From the NCBI GenBank assembly GCA_009594995.1, contig VOPR01000012.1:17273-81272 (forward strand): a stretch of DNA of 64,000 nt, in the 5' to 3' direction. The first letter of the stretch is position 1. Every line of letters begins with the position of its first letter. The notes under the pieces are model-generated. The model worked only from the letters and a program-made list of their open reading frames with translations, ran no database searches and was not told the DNA's origin. This DNA comes from Nitrospira sp. (GTDB lineage: Bacteria > Nitrospirota > Nitrospiria > Nitrospirales > Nitrospiraceae). The position numbers were made by a program, and so were the translations under genes. This document shows, in pieces, positions 37,619 through 45,684 of this stretch.

Positions 37619-38254
37619 TTAGGCGACGACTGCTTTCTGCTTGAGGTATTCCATCAGATCCGAGAAGGATCCATCTCGAAGGATGCGGGAGAACTGTGCG
37701 TGGTAGGTCGCCACGATACTGGCCCCATCAATGCTGACGTCATTAACGAGCCATCGTCCGGACCGTTGCACCACTTGAAATTCTATCCTGGTATCCACCT
37801 CCGGGCCCGCCGGCGCAACTAATACCTGCGTCCCCGCGGCATCGTCTTGTTGGGGAAGATACACCAGCTGAGGGACAGAATAATCGCGTAACTTGTCTGC
37901 CAAATCGTCACGCAAGATCTGCACAAAAAGCCGGGTAAACTGCCGGCGGTCGGCGACCGTCGTCTTCTCGCCGCCCTCCCCTAATGCGCGTTCGGCCATT
38001 TCTTCATAATTGAACGCACGTCGCACGACCTGTTCAATTTCCCACTGACGTTGACCGGATCGGCTGGTCTCCTTGAGTTCCGTCAACAGGTACAGCAGAT
38101 CCTTCATCGTGACTTGAACAGCCTCGGTGGGCGTCTGGGCCCCCAAGCCGGGCATCGGCGCCATTACCACAATCAGGAAACAGACTACCCAACAACACAC
38201 GAAGGTCGCCATCGACGGCCGGCCGCGCACTATACCGATGATTCCGTTTCCCAT
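37619..38254 (-). CDS. mlaC: MlaC-like periplasmic phospholipid-binding protein (1)
   Basis: The 211 aa protein has a signal peptide (hydrophobic about 15-38, GLGAQ) and an MlaC/Ttg2D domain: RRAFNYEEMAERALG, then FTRLFVQILRDDLADKL and WLVNDVSIDGASIVATYHAQF. MlaC carries phospholipid between outer- and inner-membrane Mla parts. It is encoded 13 kb from mlaFED. A second copy lies at 53.5 kb. The ATG at 38254 has AAGGTGGG upstream. It is divergent from mltC. Confidence 0.9.
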   Translation of the reverse strand: MGNGIIGIVRGRPSMATFVCCWVVCFLIVVMAPMPGLGAQTPTEAVQVTMKDLLYLLTELKETSRSGQRQWEIEQVVRRAFNYEEMAERALGEGGEKTTVADRRQFTRLFVQILRDDLADKLRDYSVPQLVYLPQQDDAAGTQVLVAPAGPEVDTRIEFQVVQRSGRWLVNDVSIDGASIVATYHAQFSRILRDGSFSDLMEYLKQKAVVA

Positions 38255-38440
38255 ACCCCCACCTTCCCAGCACTAGACACCACAATTTGATATGGTACTG
38301 ACCGCCTAAACCGGGCGTCAAGCACGTGGATCTACTGGCCATTGACAGCCGACTCATAGGCGCCTGCCCCATTTCCTGCTCTGTCTCCGCCGGATCGTGC
38401 TGTTTCAGAAATTATCTTTTCCTCCTGACCGCTCCTTCGG

Positions 38441-38446
38441 TATACT
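38441..38446 (+). promoter_or_regulatory. -10 box placed for a leaderless mltC transcript
   Basis: TATACT ends six bases before the mltC ATG, so the expected transcription start would fall on or next to the A of ATG. TTTCCT at 38418-38423 is a weak -35 at 17 bases. No ribosome binding site is present. Confidence 0.45.
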
Positions 38447-38452
38447 CCCGCC

Positions 38453-39703
38453 ATGAGTAATCGACGGTTACCCCTTCTGCTATTGAGTGTAGCCATTCCG
38501 GCGCTGTTTTCAGGCTGCGAAACCACTGACAAAATGCTCGGTGCTGCCGAACGGGCTGTCGGCAGTACCACGGGAAGAACAGTCCTCGACATCGCCCGTG
38601 GAAAGGATCCGGCTGAAATCGCTCGGCAACACGTCGAGAATTACGGACGAGACCCGCAGGCCCTACTGAGGGACTTGCGGGCGATTCAACGAGACTTTCA
38701 AGCCCTGATGGCCGCCCTGACCGGAGAGGTCGGCAAGAAGTGGGGCACCAAAGAAGTGAAACTGCCTGAGCAGAAGAAGTACGTAAAGTACACGCAGAAT
38801 TATCGCAGCCGGGCAATCGTGGACTTCGATGCCGGAAACATCCTGATCGAGACTCTCGATGAGAATGACCCTCGCACCAGCCTGAAAAACGCCGTCGTCA
38901 CCACACTCCTGACGCCCAACGATCCGCGCAGCGTCGACCTGTTTTCGGATAAGGAGATCAGCCTGACCGGCGACAAAGAGCCATACCTCCTCGGCCTGGT
39001 GCTGGATCAGAGCGGGAAGCCGGTTCGCACGCCGACGGAGGCGGAACAATTTGCGGAGTCGATCCTGACCAAAAGCACCACGACCCGCAAAGTCGACCAA
39101 GACAACGGTCCGAAGACTGCGCACGTTGTCAACATTCCCATGGTGACCAACTTCTCACACAAGCAGGCCGAGAAATATCGCTCAGTTGTGGGCCAGTTTG
39201 CGGAACGGTATCAGATCAGCCCGAGCCTCGTGTTTGCCATCATCCGCACGGAGAGTAACTTCAACCCGTTTGCCGTCAGCTCTGCTCCGGCCTACGGCTT
39301 GATGCAATTAGTCCCGACCAGCGGGGGACGGGATGCGTATAAGAAGGCCAAAGGCGAGGACAAGGCGCCCACGCGAGATTACCTTTTCGACCCGGACAAC
39401 AACATTGAATTGGGGACAGCCTACCTCAACGTGTTGACCTACTCCCAATTAGACGACGTCACCGACCTTGTCTCCCGCGAGTACTGCGTCATCTCGGCCT
39501 ATAACACCGGCGCCGGCAATGTGTTCAAAACGTTTTCCAAAGACCAGCGCACCGCCTTACAACAGATTAACGGCCTTCAACCGGCCGCCCTCTATGATCG
39601 GCTCCGCAGCGGACTCCCCTACCAGGAGACCCGCGACTATCTTGCGAAGGTCGTCGGGTTCCGCAAGCAGTTTGTGACGGTCGGCGACAACGGTGTGAAA
39701 TAG
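38453..39703 (+). CDS. mltC: Membrane-bound lytic transglycosylase C (MltC-type)
   Basis: A 416 aa outer-membrane lipoprotein, lipobox LFSGC near residue 22. The N-terminal MltC domain includes KYVKYTQNYRSRAIVDFDAG and DPRSVDLFSDKEI. The C-terminal SLT domain (about 235-400) has the catalytic Glu in IIRTESNFNPFAVSS, followed by YGLMQLVP and ISAYNTGAGN. It cleaves peptidoglycan with formation of 1,6-anhydro ends. No ribosome binding site precedes the ATG. Confidence 0.93.
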   Translation: MSNRRLPLLLLSVAIPALFSGCETTDKMLGAAERAVGSTTGRTVLDIARGKDPAEIARQHVENYGRDPQALLRDLRAIQRDFQALMAALTGEVGKKWGTKEVKLPEQKKYVKYTQNYRSRAIVDFDAGNILIETLDENDPRTSLKNAVVTTLLTPNDPRSVDLFSDKEISLTGDKEPYLLGLVLDQSGKPVRTPTEAEQFAESILTKSTTTRKVDQDNGPKTAHVVNIPMVTNFSHKQAEKYRSVVGQFAERYQISPSLVFAIIRTESNFNPFAVSSAPAYGLMQLVPTSGGRDAYKKAKGEDKAPTRDYLFDPDNNIELGTAYLNVLTYSQLDDVTDLVSREYCVISAYNTGAGNVFKTFSKDQRTALQQINGLQPAALYDRLRSGLPYQETRDYLAKVVGFRKQFVTVGDNGVK

Positions 39704-39894
39704 CCCCAACAGCCGTTGCATTTCTACCGACGGTGATTTTCGCTGACCTTACTTTTTCCCAGACATTGGTATTCGCGACTCTTTCCGCGCAAGCCCCCGA
39801 GTTCGTCCGGTCGAATCCGGCAAAGGTTTCAATTCTTCAGGGTCCGCGAAACATTCAGGACATCACTTGGGCAACCATGTGCGTCCCGCCATAT

Positions 39895-40620
39895 CTACAG
39901 ACCGATTAGCAATCGCACCGGATTGACCCGTTCGCCCAGGCCGAACGACAATTCTTTCGTGAGTGCGTCGGGATTGTAGTACGTACCGAACATCCGATCC
40001 CAAATGGTTAGCAGCGCACCAAGATTCTTCAATTGATGCGCCGGATCGCTGCTATGGTGAATGTGGTGATAGCGGGGAGTCACGAAGACCCGTTCCAACC
40101 AGGACGATTTCCACGTGACGTTCAGATGCATCCAGTTGTTCCGCACGATATGCTCAACCATGATTAGCTGAAATGCCCAGCCGGAGGCGTCGTGAAGCAG
40201 AGGTAGAGCCACGACGTAGGTCAGATTGAACAGCGCAATGTGTGGAATCGTCGCCCGGATCCCGGCTAACCAATAGAGGGAGGTCGGTGAATGGTGCCAT
40301 CGATGCACCGGCCAGACGGCTCTCGTGTGCATCAGGCGGTGTACCCAATAGAGCCCGAAATCTTCTACGATATAAAAGAGCATCACTTTAAAAACGGTGG
40401 GGAGATCATACAGTGCGACGGGGAGATACTGGGGGATGGGAATACGGTCGGTTACCTGTACCACCAGCAGAAACGAGAGATTGTACAAGGCCAGCGCCAG
40501 CAGATCGCGCCAGAAAATGGAGCGATATGCCACCGGACGCGCCGGATAGAGCCACTCTGCTGCAAAGCATAAGAGACCGATACTCCAGAACAGCAGATAC
40601 GGATACAAGGCGTTATTCAC
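39895..40620 (-). CDS. Sterol desaturase / fatty-acid hydroxylase family protein
   Basis: A 241 aa integral membrane di-iron enzyme with the histidine boxes HRLMHT, HRWHHS and HHIHH, plus four or so transmembrane helices. The family hydroxylates or desaturates sterols, hopanoid or fatty-acyl substrates. The substrate here is unknown. Hopanoid or other lipid modification would fit the hpn genes in the same window, but this is inference. The start is GTG with GGGGAG very close upstream. Confidence 0.88.
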   Translation of the reverse strand: MNNALYPYLLFWSIGLLCFAAEWLYPARPVAYRSIFWRDLLALALYNLSFLLVVQVTDRIPIPQYLPVALYDLPTVFKVMLFYIVEDFGLYWVHRLMHTRAVWPVHRWHHSPTSLYWLAGIRATIPHIALFNLTYVVALPLLHDASGWAFQLIMVEHIVRNNWMHLNVTWKSSWLERVFVTPRYHHIHHSSDPAHQLKNLGALLTIWDRMFGTYYNPDALTKELSFGLGERVNPVRLLIGL

Positions 40621-41067
40621 GGCTCCCCTCGACCTTTCCCCCCACCGCTGGAACCACGCACCGCTCTGCCCCTCCGACCGGTGCGGCTCTGTCTGGCCAG
40701 AGCTCCATCGATTTCATCTTTCCCTACCCTACAAAATCCCTCGAATCTTGCGAATCTATTTGTTGTTTTTTCACAGCCCCTCTACCTTGCCTACTGTGCA
40801 ATCTGGAACACCTGGAGCTCATTTGACCGGACGCTCGAAAGCATGATAAGTTGCTAAACCGTACGAGCTTCGAGCGACATCCCACGCTTCGCGTTTCCGT
40901 CAGATTGCTGCGCGATCGCTTTCCTGAGTTACGCTCCTCCTACGGCCCATTTCCCCGTCCGGATCAAGAAATGGGCGAAGCAGGGGGCGAGAGTTATCCC
41001 TGCCCCACTGCACCCAGTTTGATGGCCTGGACACCGCCATCCTGTTGTTCGCCGAAAGGAGTGTACG
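40621..41067. other. Intergenic region upstream of a small basic protein
   Basis: A stretch of 447 bases. A weak plus-strand promoter is possible (TTGACC at 40823-40828 and ATAAGT at 40846-40851, 17-base spacer). The strand toward 40620 has no clear promoter. Apart from the ribosome binding site AAAGGAG just before 41068, nothing else was recognised. Confidence 0.35.
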
Positions 41068-41349
41068 ATGAAAATTACGTCCGTCTGGCGTGGCAACAAA
41101 CCTAACCGCAAGAAGAAGCGGACCGTTCCGAAACTGAGAATCCGATGGACAGAACTTGGCCTCGTCGATCCCTCCGTGGAATCGCATGAGACGCCGATGG
41201 ATCAAATCCGTCGTGAAGTGACGGCGTTGGCCAGTTCTGGATTTGGAGCAGAGACCCGCGCCCGTTCAGAGCAAACGCAGGCACGCCCTGCGCGCGCTCA
41301 TGCACGGACGAGCACGCCCCGTACCGCCCGTCGACCATCCGGGTCCTAA
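41068..41349 (+). CDS. Small basic hypothetical protein (93 aa)
   Basis: The protein is strongly basic: NKPNRKKKRTVPKLRIRW near the N-terminus and an Arg/Ala/Thr tail. The middle (MDQIRREVTALASSGFGAE) is predicted helical. AAGGAG lies seven bases before the ATG. No family is recognised. It is followed by the ATC-start small gene, 54 bases away, probably on the same transcript. Confidence 0.5.
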   Translation: MKITSVWRGNKPNRKKKRTVPKLRIRWTELGLVDPSVESHETPMDQIRREVTALASSGFGAETRARSEQTQARPARAHARTSTPRTARRPSGS

Positions 41350-41403
41350 CGAAACAGGCCTATTCGCTCCCCGATCAAGGAAGACGAATAGAAGGAGGGA
41401 GCC

Positions 41404-41592
41404 ATCGCACGAGCAGGGAAAACGACCATCGCGAAACGCGATCGAGAGAAAGCCAGGCAAGTCAAACAGCGGGAGAAGGAAGCCCGTCGCGTGCAGCGCA
41501 AGTCCGAAAAACCGGACCGCCCCGCGACCTCTGGCGGAGAGGATCCCGATCTGGAAGGGTTGCAATGGGGCCCCCAGGAACCCCTGTATTAA
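41404..41592 (+). CDS. Small basic coiled protein with apparent ATC start (62 aa)
   Basis: The frame has no ATG, GTG or TTG near its beginning. The first codon after the in-frame TAG (41389-41391) that fits a start is ATC at 41404, with AAGGAGG centred about eight bases upstream. The product reads ARAGKTTIAKRDREKAR, a Lys/Arg/Glu helix (KQREKEARRVQRKSEK), then GGEDPDLEGLQWGPQEPLY. The same layout (basic helix then EDPDLxG...GPQxP) occurs in the ATG-started gene at 56137-56310. This paralogy and the ribosome binding site support a real gene. Function is unknown; nucleic-acid or ribosome binding is a guess from charge. Confidence 0.7.
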   Translation: MARAGKTTIAKRDREKARQVKQREKEARRVQRKSEKPDRPATSGGEDPDLEGLQWGPQEPLY

Positions 41593-41632
41593 ACAGGGGC
41601 TCCGGGGTTCCACCCCAAATGCTTGAATCGTG

Positions 41633-41980
41633 TTAGGATACCTTCACGATAAAGCGGTCTTCGCCGAACACACCGCGCAATTGTTTGCTGACGAGTGAGC
41701 GATATTCACCCTTCTCTTTTGCCATCCGCACCATTCCCTCGGCGTCCGTCAAAATCAGGAGATCTTCCTCTGCAATCAGCACCCGATCTCCCTTCCCGAC
41801 GTTAATCCGGTACTGGGTCCGTCCATCGGGATTCCGGCTTGGACCGGTGACGATTTCCGTCAATCCGTCGATGTGTCCCTTCTGCCCGTCCAAGCGATGT
41901 TGGACCATCGTCCCATCCGGAATTCTGACCCACTGACTCGCCGCTCGCGGTGCATCCTGGTTCTGATCACTCACCTTCAT
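41633..41980 (-). CDS. Conserved small beta-barrel-like protein (paralogue of 55749-56156)
   Basis: The 115 aa protein contains WVRIPDGTMVQHRLDGQKGH, then IDGLTEIVTGPSRNPDG and TQYRINVG, and ends in LRGVFGEDRFIVK. The protein at 55749-56156 shares WVRIPxGTxVxHR, GHIDGLTEIVxGPxRNPDGxT and LxGVxxEDRFI, so the two are clear paralogues. The N-terminal part looks like a short SH3/KOW-like beta-barrel. It is convergent with the ATC-start gene. Function is unknown. Confidence 0.75.
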   Translation of the reverse strand: MKVSDQNQDAPRAASQWVRIPDGTMVQHRLDGQKGHIDGLTEIVTGPSRNPDGRTQYRINVGKGDRVLIAEEDLLILTDAEGMVRMAKEKGEYRSLVSKQLRGVFGEDRFIVKVS

Positions 41981-42009
41981 TCCTCCCTTGCAACGTATGC
42001 TCGTCCAAA

Positions 42010-43305
42010 TTAAGACACCGGCCCGAGATCGCTTCCGTTCTTGATTCCCCCACTAGCCTCACGGGAACTTCCATCGGCAGTCTGGCGCCATCCCTGAGCG
42101 GACCCGCCGCGACGGCGGCGACGCTCCTGTTCACTCCGAGGGGCGTGGCCATCCTGTCGTGGCGACGCACCCACCGAAGCCGGACTCCCCTCGGCTCGAG
42201 GCACCGACTGACCAAGCAAGCGCTCGATGGCGCGCAATTGTTCCTGATCTTCGGCTGTCACAAACGTCGTAGCGCGGCCCGTCGTTCTCATCCGTGCCGT
42301 GCGCCCGATACGATGAACATAGTCTTCAGGACAATTGGGCACGTCGTAGTTGATCACGTGCGCAATATTTGCCACATCAATGCCTCGTGCGGCAATATCA
42401 GTCGCCACCAACACCCGGTACGTCCCTCGCCGAAATCCTTCCAAAGCCGCCCGCCGTTGCGGCAGCGTACGTCCACCGTGCAGCACCGCCACACGATGAC
42501 CGGCCGTATCCAACAGATTGCCCAGTCGATCAGCCCGATGCTTCGTCCTGGCAAACACCAGCACGGTATCGGACTCGGACTGCAGGAGCGACATCAGGAG
42601 AGCGTTCTTCCGATCGTGCGTCGTGTGATGGACGGCTTGAGACACTCCGTCGGCGGTCGTTGCGGACTTCGTCACCATGACCCGTACCGGATCTTTCACG
42701 CTGGCCTGCGCCAGTCTGGCCAGATCCATGGGCATCGTGGCCGAGAACAGCAATGTCTGTCGCTCTTCGGGCATGGCATCCAAAATCTGATTGATCTGCT
42801 GGGCAAAGCCCATGTCCAACATGCGATCGGCCTCATCAAGGACCAGAATGCTCATCGCCAACAGACTGATCGTTCCGTTCCACATATGATCGAGCAAACG
42901 CCCGGGAGTGGCCACAATGATATCCGGACGTTGCCGTAATCCCCTAACCTGAGCCTGCATGTCCGCCCCGCCGACCACTGTGGTGGCAAACAACTGCAAG
43001 TCTCGGCCCAATGTATCGATCGTCGCTTGAATTTGTATCGCCAGCTCACGGGTCGGAGCCAAAATGAGCGCGCGTGGCTGCCCTTTTGGTGTACCGCTCA
43101 ACCGCTCCAGCATCGGAATCACAAAGGCCGCGGTCTTGCCTGTTCCTGTCTGCGCGCAACCCAACACATCACGCCCGGACAAGGCATGGGGTATGGCCTG
43201 AGCCTGAATGGCCGTCGGTTCGGTAAAACCGGCTTTGGTCAGATTTCGCAACAGGGTTGGAGACACACCAAGGGAGTCAAAACTCGTAAACGCAGTCGTC
43301 TGCAC
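42010..43305 (-). CDS. DEAD-box RNA helicase (RhlE-type)
   Basis: A 431 aa ATP-dependent RNA helicase. The Q motif and motif I are AQTGTGKTAAF, with Ia PTRELAIQIQ, II VLDEADRMLDMGF, III SATMP, V ATDIAARGIDV and VI HRIGRTAR. The C-terminal tail from about 375 is Arg/Gly/Ser-rich, as in RhlE proteins that act in ribosome assembly and cold growth. Upstream lie nested inverted repeats that may form a structured leader. Confidence 0.93.
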   Translation of the reverse strand: MQTTAFTSFDSLGVSPTLLRNLTKAGFTEPTAIQAQAIPHALSGRDVLGCAQTGTGKTAAFVIPMLERLSGTPKGQPRALILAPTRELAIQIQATIDTLGRDLQLFATTVVGGADMQAQVRGLRQRPDIIVATPGRLLDHMWNGTISLLAMSILVLDEADRMLDMGFAQQINQILDAMPEERQTLLFSATMPMDLARLAQASVKDPVRVMVTKSATTADGVSQAVHHTTHDRKNALLMSLLQSESDTVLVFARTKHRADRLGNLLDTAGHRVAVLHGGRTLPQRRAALEGFRRGTYRVLVATDIAARGIDVANIAHVINYDVPNCPEDYVHRIGRTARMRTTGRATTFVTAEDQEQLRAIERLLGQSVPRAEGSPASVGASPRQDGHAPRSEQERRRRRGGSAQGWRQTADGSSREASGGIKNGSDLGPVS

Positions 43306-43611
43306 GCAGCTATCCTTTCGTTGTGGATCGCATTAAGACGGGATCAGAGAACCGAGGGGAGGGTGAATCCGGAAGGAGTCAGCTCCAAACTGGACCTGGT
43401 CGCGATGCGATCGCGCGGTCCACGTTGAGGAGGTACAGCATTGGTGGACCGATACAATGCTGCAGTAGATCATCACTCTACCGCACGCCGCCCCTATCGG
43501 TCAACTAGTCCGCGTGTTCCGGCCCGCCCCCGCTGACCGGCCGGTCAGTCGGCAAGGGTTTGCCGCAGCGCCCGGATAGCCTATACTGGAATCTAGCAAG
43601 CGAGGTCCACG
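43306..43611. other. Divergent intergenic region with inverted repeats
   Basis: A stretch of 306 bases between the helicase (minus) and a small exported protein (plus). It holds CGGTCCAC (43416-43423) with its complement at 43444-43451, interlocked with CAGCATTG (43436-43443) and its complement at 43455-43462. A perfect 16-bp palindrome CTGACCGGCCGGTCAG (43533-43548) lies just upstream of the plus-strand promoter. These are candidate operator or leader structures. Confidence 0.5.
43560..43587 (+). promoter_or_regulatory. Sigma-70 promoter for the small exported protein at 43612
   Basis: TTGCCG (43560-43565), 16-base spacer, TATACT (43582-43587). It is 24 bases before the start codon and directly downstream of a 16-bp palindrome (43533-43548). 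Confidence 0.5.
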
Positions 43612-43905
43612 ATGCGAATGATAGTCGTCCTTTTCTCTCTGTTCCTATGGACTGACGGTCAAGCACTGACGGCGAATGCCGCATCGGAATCCTCCGGCAG
43701 CGGTAAGGCCGGATCCAACCAAGGCGTGACACTCGACGAAATCGGACGAGGGCTGAAGAGCGCGGCGAAAAATATCGAAGAGGAAATTCCGAAAATCGGC
43801 CCCGCCATCGGCAAGACATTCAAGCAAGTGACGGGCAGCGATAAGGACGCGGGCCATTCCTCCAAACCTTCCCCGTCTCCGAACTCGACTAAGTCGAAAA
43901 AATAG
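43612..43905 (+). CDS. Small exported hypothetical protein (97 aa)
   Basis: A signal peptide (MRMIVVLFSLFLWTDGQA, cut near LTANA) is followed by a polar, helical mature protein (EIGRGLKSAAKNIEEEIPKI then GKTFKQVTG) with a Ser/Pro/Lys tail. It may be a small periplasmic helical protein. No family is recognised. A promoter is placed 24 bases upstream. Confidence 0.6.
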   Translation: MRMIVVLFSLFLWTDGQALTANAASESSGSGKAGSNQGVTLDEIGRGLKSAAKNIEEEIPKIGPAIGKTFKQVTGSDKDAGHSSKPSPSPNSTKSKK

Positions 43906-43957
43906 CGGCACGGCCCGCGCTACTCACTTCACACTTACGGTAAGTTTCCCGCACCCG

Positions 43958-44374
43958 ATGGCGCTCAGATTGAAGTCCTTCCTTTCAAGTGCACTCCTTC
44001 TCTCATCCCTCGGAGCCTGCACTTCCATACAACCACCGACTTGCTCGCCCGATGAACATTCAGTGGTGCTGGACACACTGTATCTCGGCACCGCTACACC
44101 GAACGGTGTCGTCACTGCCGAGGAATGGGCCGCCTTTCTCCGCGATACGGTCACACCGACATCGCCTGAGGGGCTGACATCCTGGGTTGCTTCAGGTCAG
44201 TGGAAGACCTCCTCAGGTTTGTCGAAACAGGAACAGACCTACGTGCTCCAATTGGCGTACGAGGGAGATCAGCAAAAAGACCAGGCCGTGCGGCGGATTA
44301 TCCAGAGCTACAAGAGCCGATTTCACCAGGAGGCCGTCATGCGACTTCGATCACAGGCCTGCCGGTCCTTCTAA
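43958..44374 (+). CDS. DUF3574 lipoprotein
   Basis: A 138 aa lipoprotein, lipobox LSSLGAC near residue 21. The mature part matches DUF3574: LDTLYLGTATPNGVVTAEEW, AFLRDTVTPTSPEGLT and IQSYKSRFHQEAVMRL. The function of the domain is unknown. It is convergent with the FecR-domain gene, 22 bases apart. Confidence 0.8.
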   Translation: MALRLKSFLSSALLLSSLGACTSIQPPTCSPDEHSVVLDTLYLGTATPNGVVTAEEWAAFLRDTVTPTSPEGLTSWVASGQWKTSSGLSKQEQTYVLQLAYEGDQQKDQAVRRIIQSYKSRFHQEAVMRLRSQACRSF

Positions 44375-44396
44375 CAGCTGCAATTCACATCGATCG

Positions 44397-45482
44397 TCAC
44401 TTCTTGCCCCCTCCTTTTATCCCCTTACCGACATCGTTCAAAATTCGCTTCAGGAGTCCGCTGCTATTCAGTCCTCCGGACTGAGGACCCAGACTTGTGG
44501 TGCCGGCGCCCTGAATGGGAGAGGCTCCGGGCGGAGGAACGACGGACGGGGATGTGGGGAGCGACGCCGCGCCTGCTGAAGTTCCTGTCGCAGAGGCTTG
44601 AATGCCAGGGGCCAACGGAAAACCGGTGCTGGTCGGCAGAATCGCGCCTTTGACGGTCGTACCAGGCAGTTCCTTCTCACCTCCCGCGGTAGCCGTTTCC
44701 TGAAGCTGCTTCTCGGCCTCAAGGGCAACACCTACCTGTGCACTGACGATCTGCCGCATGACCGGGCTCGGAAAACCGCGATGTTCCTCCCTGACAGCCA
44801 GGGATTGCAGGCCACGGCGGTCCATCTGTATCTCCGAGACAACATGGGCCGCTCCCTCTTTCAGAGCAACCTCGGACCCTGCTTTGAGTGAAAACGGCGG
44901 GGCCTCCGCGGTTAATGGCTCAACCCGCGCTTGCCCTTCGAACATCCGCAACGTTTCCACCGCGGGCGCATTGACCAACCGCGCAAAGAGCGACCGCCGC
45001 TCACCTCCAAGCACTGTGGCTTCCAAGATCCCGCCTCGGCTCACGACTCGGGCAAGCGGCGTCTGGAGCGTCAGAGTATCGGTCATCCTCCCGGCGTTGT
45101 AAGACAAGGCGACCCGCACCATCCCATGCTGAATCCGAACTTCCGTTTGACCATGGTGAGGTTCATGAATGTCCATTCGTGCCTCTTCGTACAGAGTTAG
45201 TACCGCACGGTGGTCCCACAACAGATCTATTTTTTCGCCTGCTCCGACCCGCAACTCATCTCCGGAGGCCACGACATCACCAATCTTCAGGCTTCGAGAA
45301 ACCGCGGGAGCAGCAGTCGCCATCCTTACGGGGGTTCCAACAATCCCGGTCACCACACCAAATGCGTGTCCATCGCCCGACCGAGGCTGCGGCACTGCTT
45401 CTGCCCAAACCACTGTTGCCGCACCGACGAAAATCGCACAGCTGCACATCAGCATCTGTAAACGGATGTTGAGGGTTCTCAT
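44397..45482 (-). CDS. Exported FecR-domain protein
   Basis: A 361 aa protein with signal peptide (LMCSCAIFVGAATVVWA) and a FecR domain (about 45-165): IGDVVASGDELRVGAGEKI then VLTLYEEARMDI and QTPLARVVSRGGILEA. The C-terminal third is Pro/Ser/Gly-rich. Unlike FecR anti-sigma regulators it has no inner-membrane anchor after the signal and no sigma factor beside it. It is divergent from the TPR/beta-barrel gene, sharing a 202-base spacer with a 10-bp inverted repeat. Confidence 0.8.
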   Translation of the reverse strand: MRTLNIRLQMLMCSCAIFVGAATVVWAEAVPQPRSGDGHAFGVVTGIVGTPVRMATAAPAVSRSLKIGDVVASGDELRVGAGEKIDLLWDHRAVLTLYEEARMDIHEPHHGQTEVRIQHGMVRVALSYNAGRMTDTLTLQTPLARVVSRGGILEATVLGGERRSLFARLVNAPAVETLRMFEGQARVEPLTAEAPPFSLKAGSEVALKEGAAHVVSEIQMDRRGLQSLAVREEHRGFPSPVMRQIVSAQVGVALEAEKQLQETATAGGEKELPGTTVKGAILPTSTGFPLAPGIQASATGTSAGAASLPTSPSVVPPPGASPIQGAGTTSLGPQSGGLNSSGLLKRILNDVGKGIKGGGKK

Positions 45483-45543
45483 AGAACATCTCCCCTATCG
45501 CGGGACTGTTCAGAAACGAGCACGTCCAATTTTTCCCTGTCGG

Positions 45544-45574
45544 CTGCAAAGTGTTTCCAGCAGCCACTTTGCAG
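45544..45574. repeat. Inverted repeat in the FecR / beta-barrel divergent spacer
   Basis: CTGCAAAGTG-N11-CACTTTGCAG, perfect 10-bp arms (45544-45553 and 45565-45574), one turn apart in size and so suitable for a dimeric regulator acting on both genes. Confidence 0.55.
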
Positions 45575-45684
45575 GCATTGAGACTCTGAAAATCGACAAA
45601 AGGTATCGTATAGTAGGTGGCCCAATGTGAGCAGGTCAAGGAGATTTGCCTTGTGGAGAACACCTGTAGTGGAGAACTGATTCG

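Noticed and set aside
41581..41612. Hairpin at the end of the ATC-start gene (CCCCTGT...ACAGGGG) as a terminator
   Set aside because: There is a stem but no T-run after it in either direction, so termination is not supported.
41243..41626. A 127-codon open frame on the plus strand
   Set aside because: It overlaps the end of the 93 aa gene and the whole ATC-start gene in another frame. Only the ATC frame matches the paralogue at 56137 and has a ribosome binding site.
44397..45482. FecR-type anti-sigma factor
   Set aside because: The protein has a signal peptide but no cytoplasmic anti-sigma domain or following membrane helix, and no ECF sigma factor or TonB receptor gene is adjacent.
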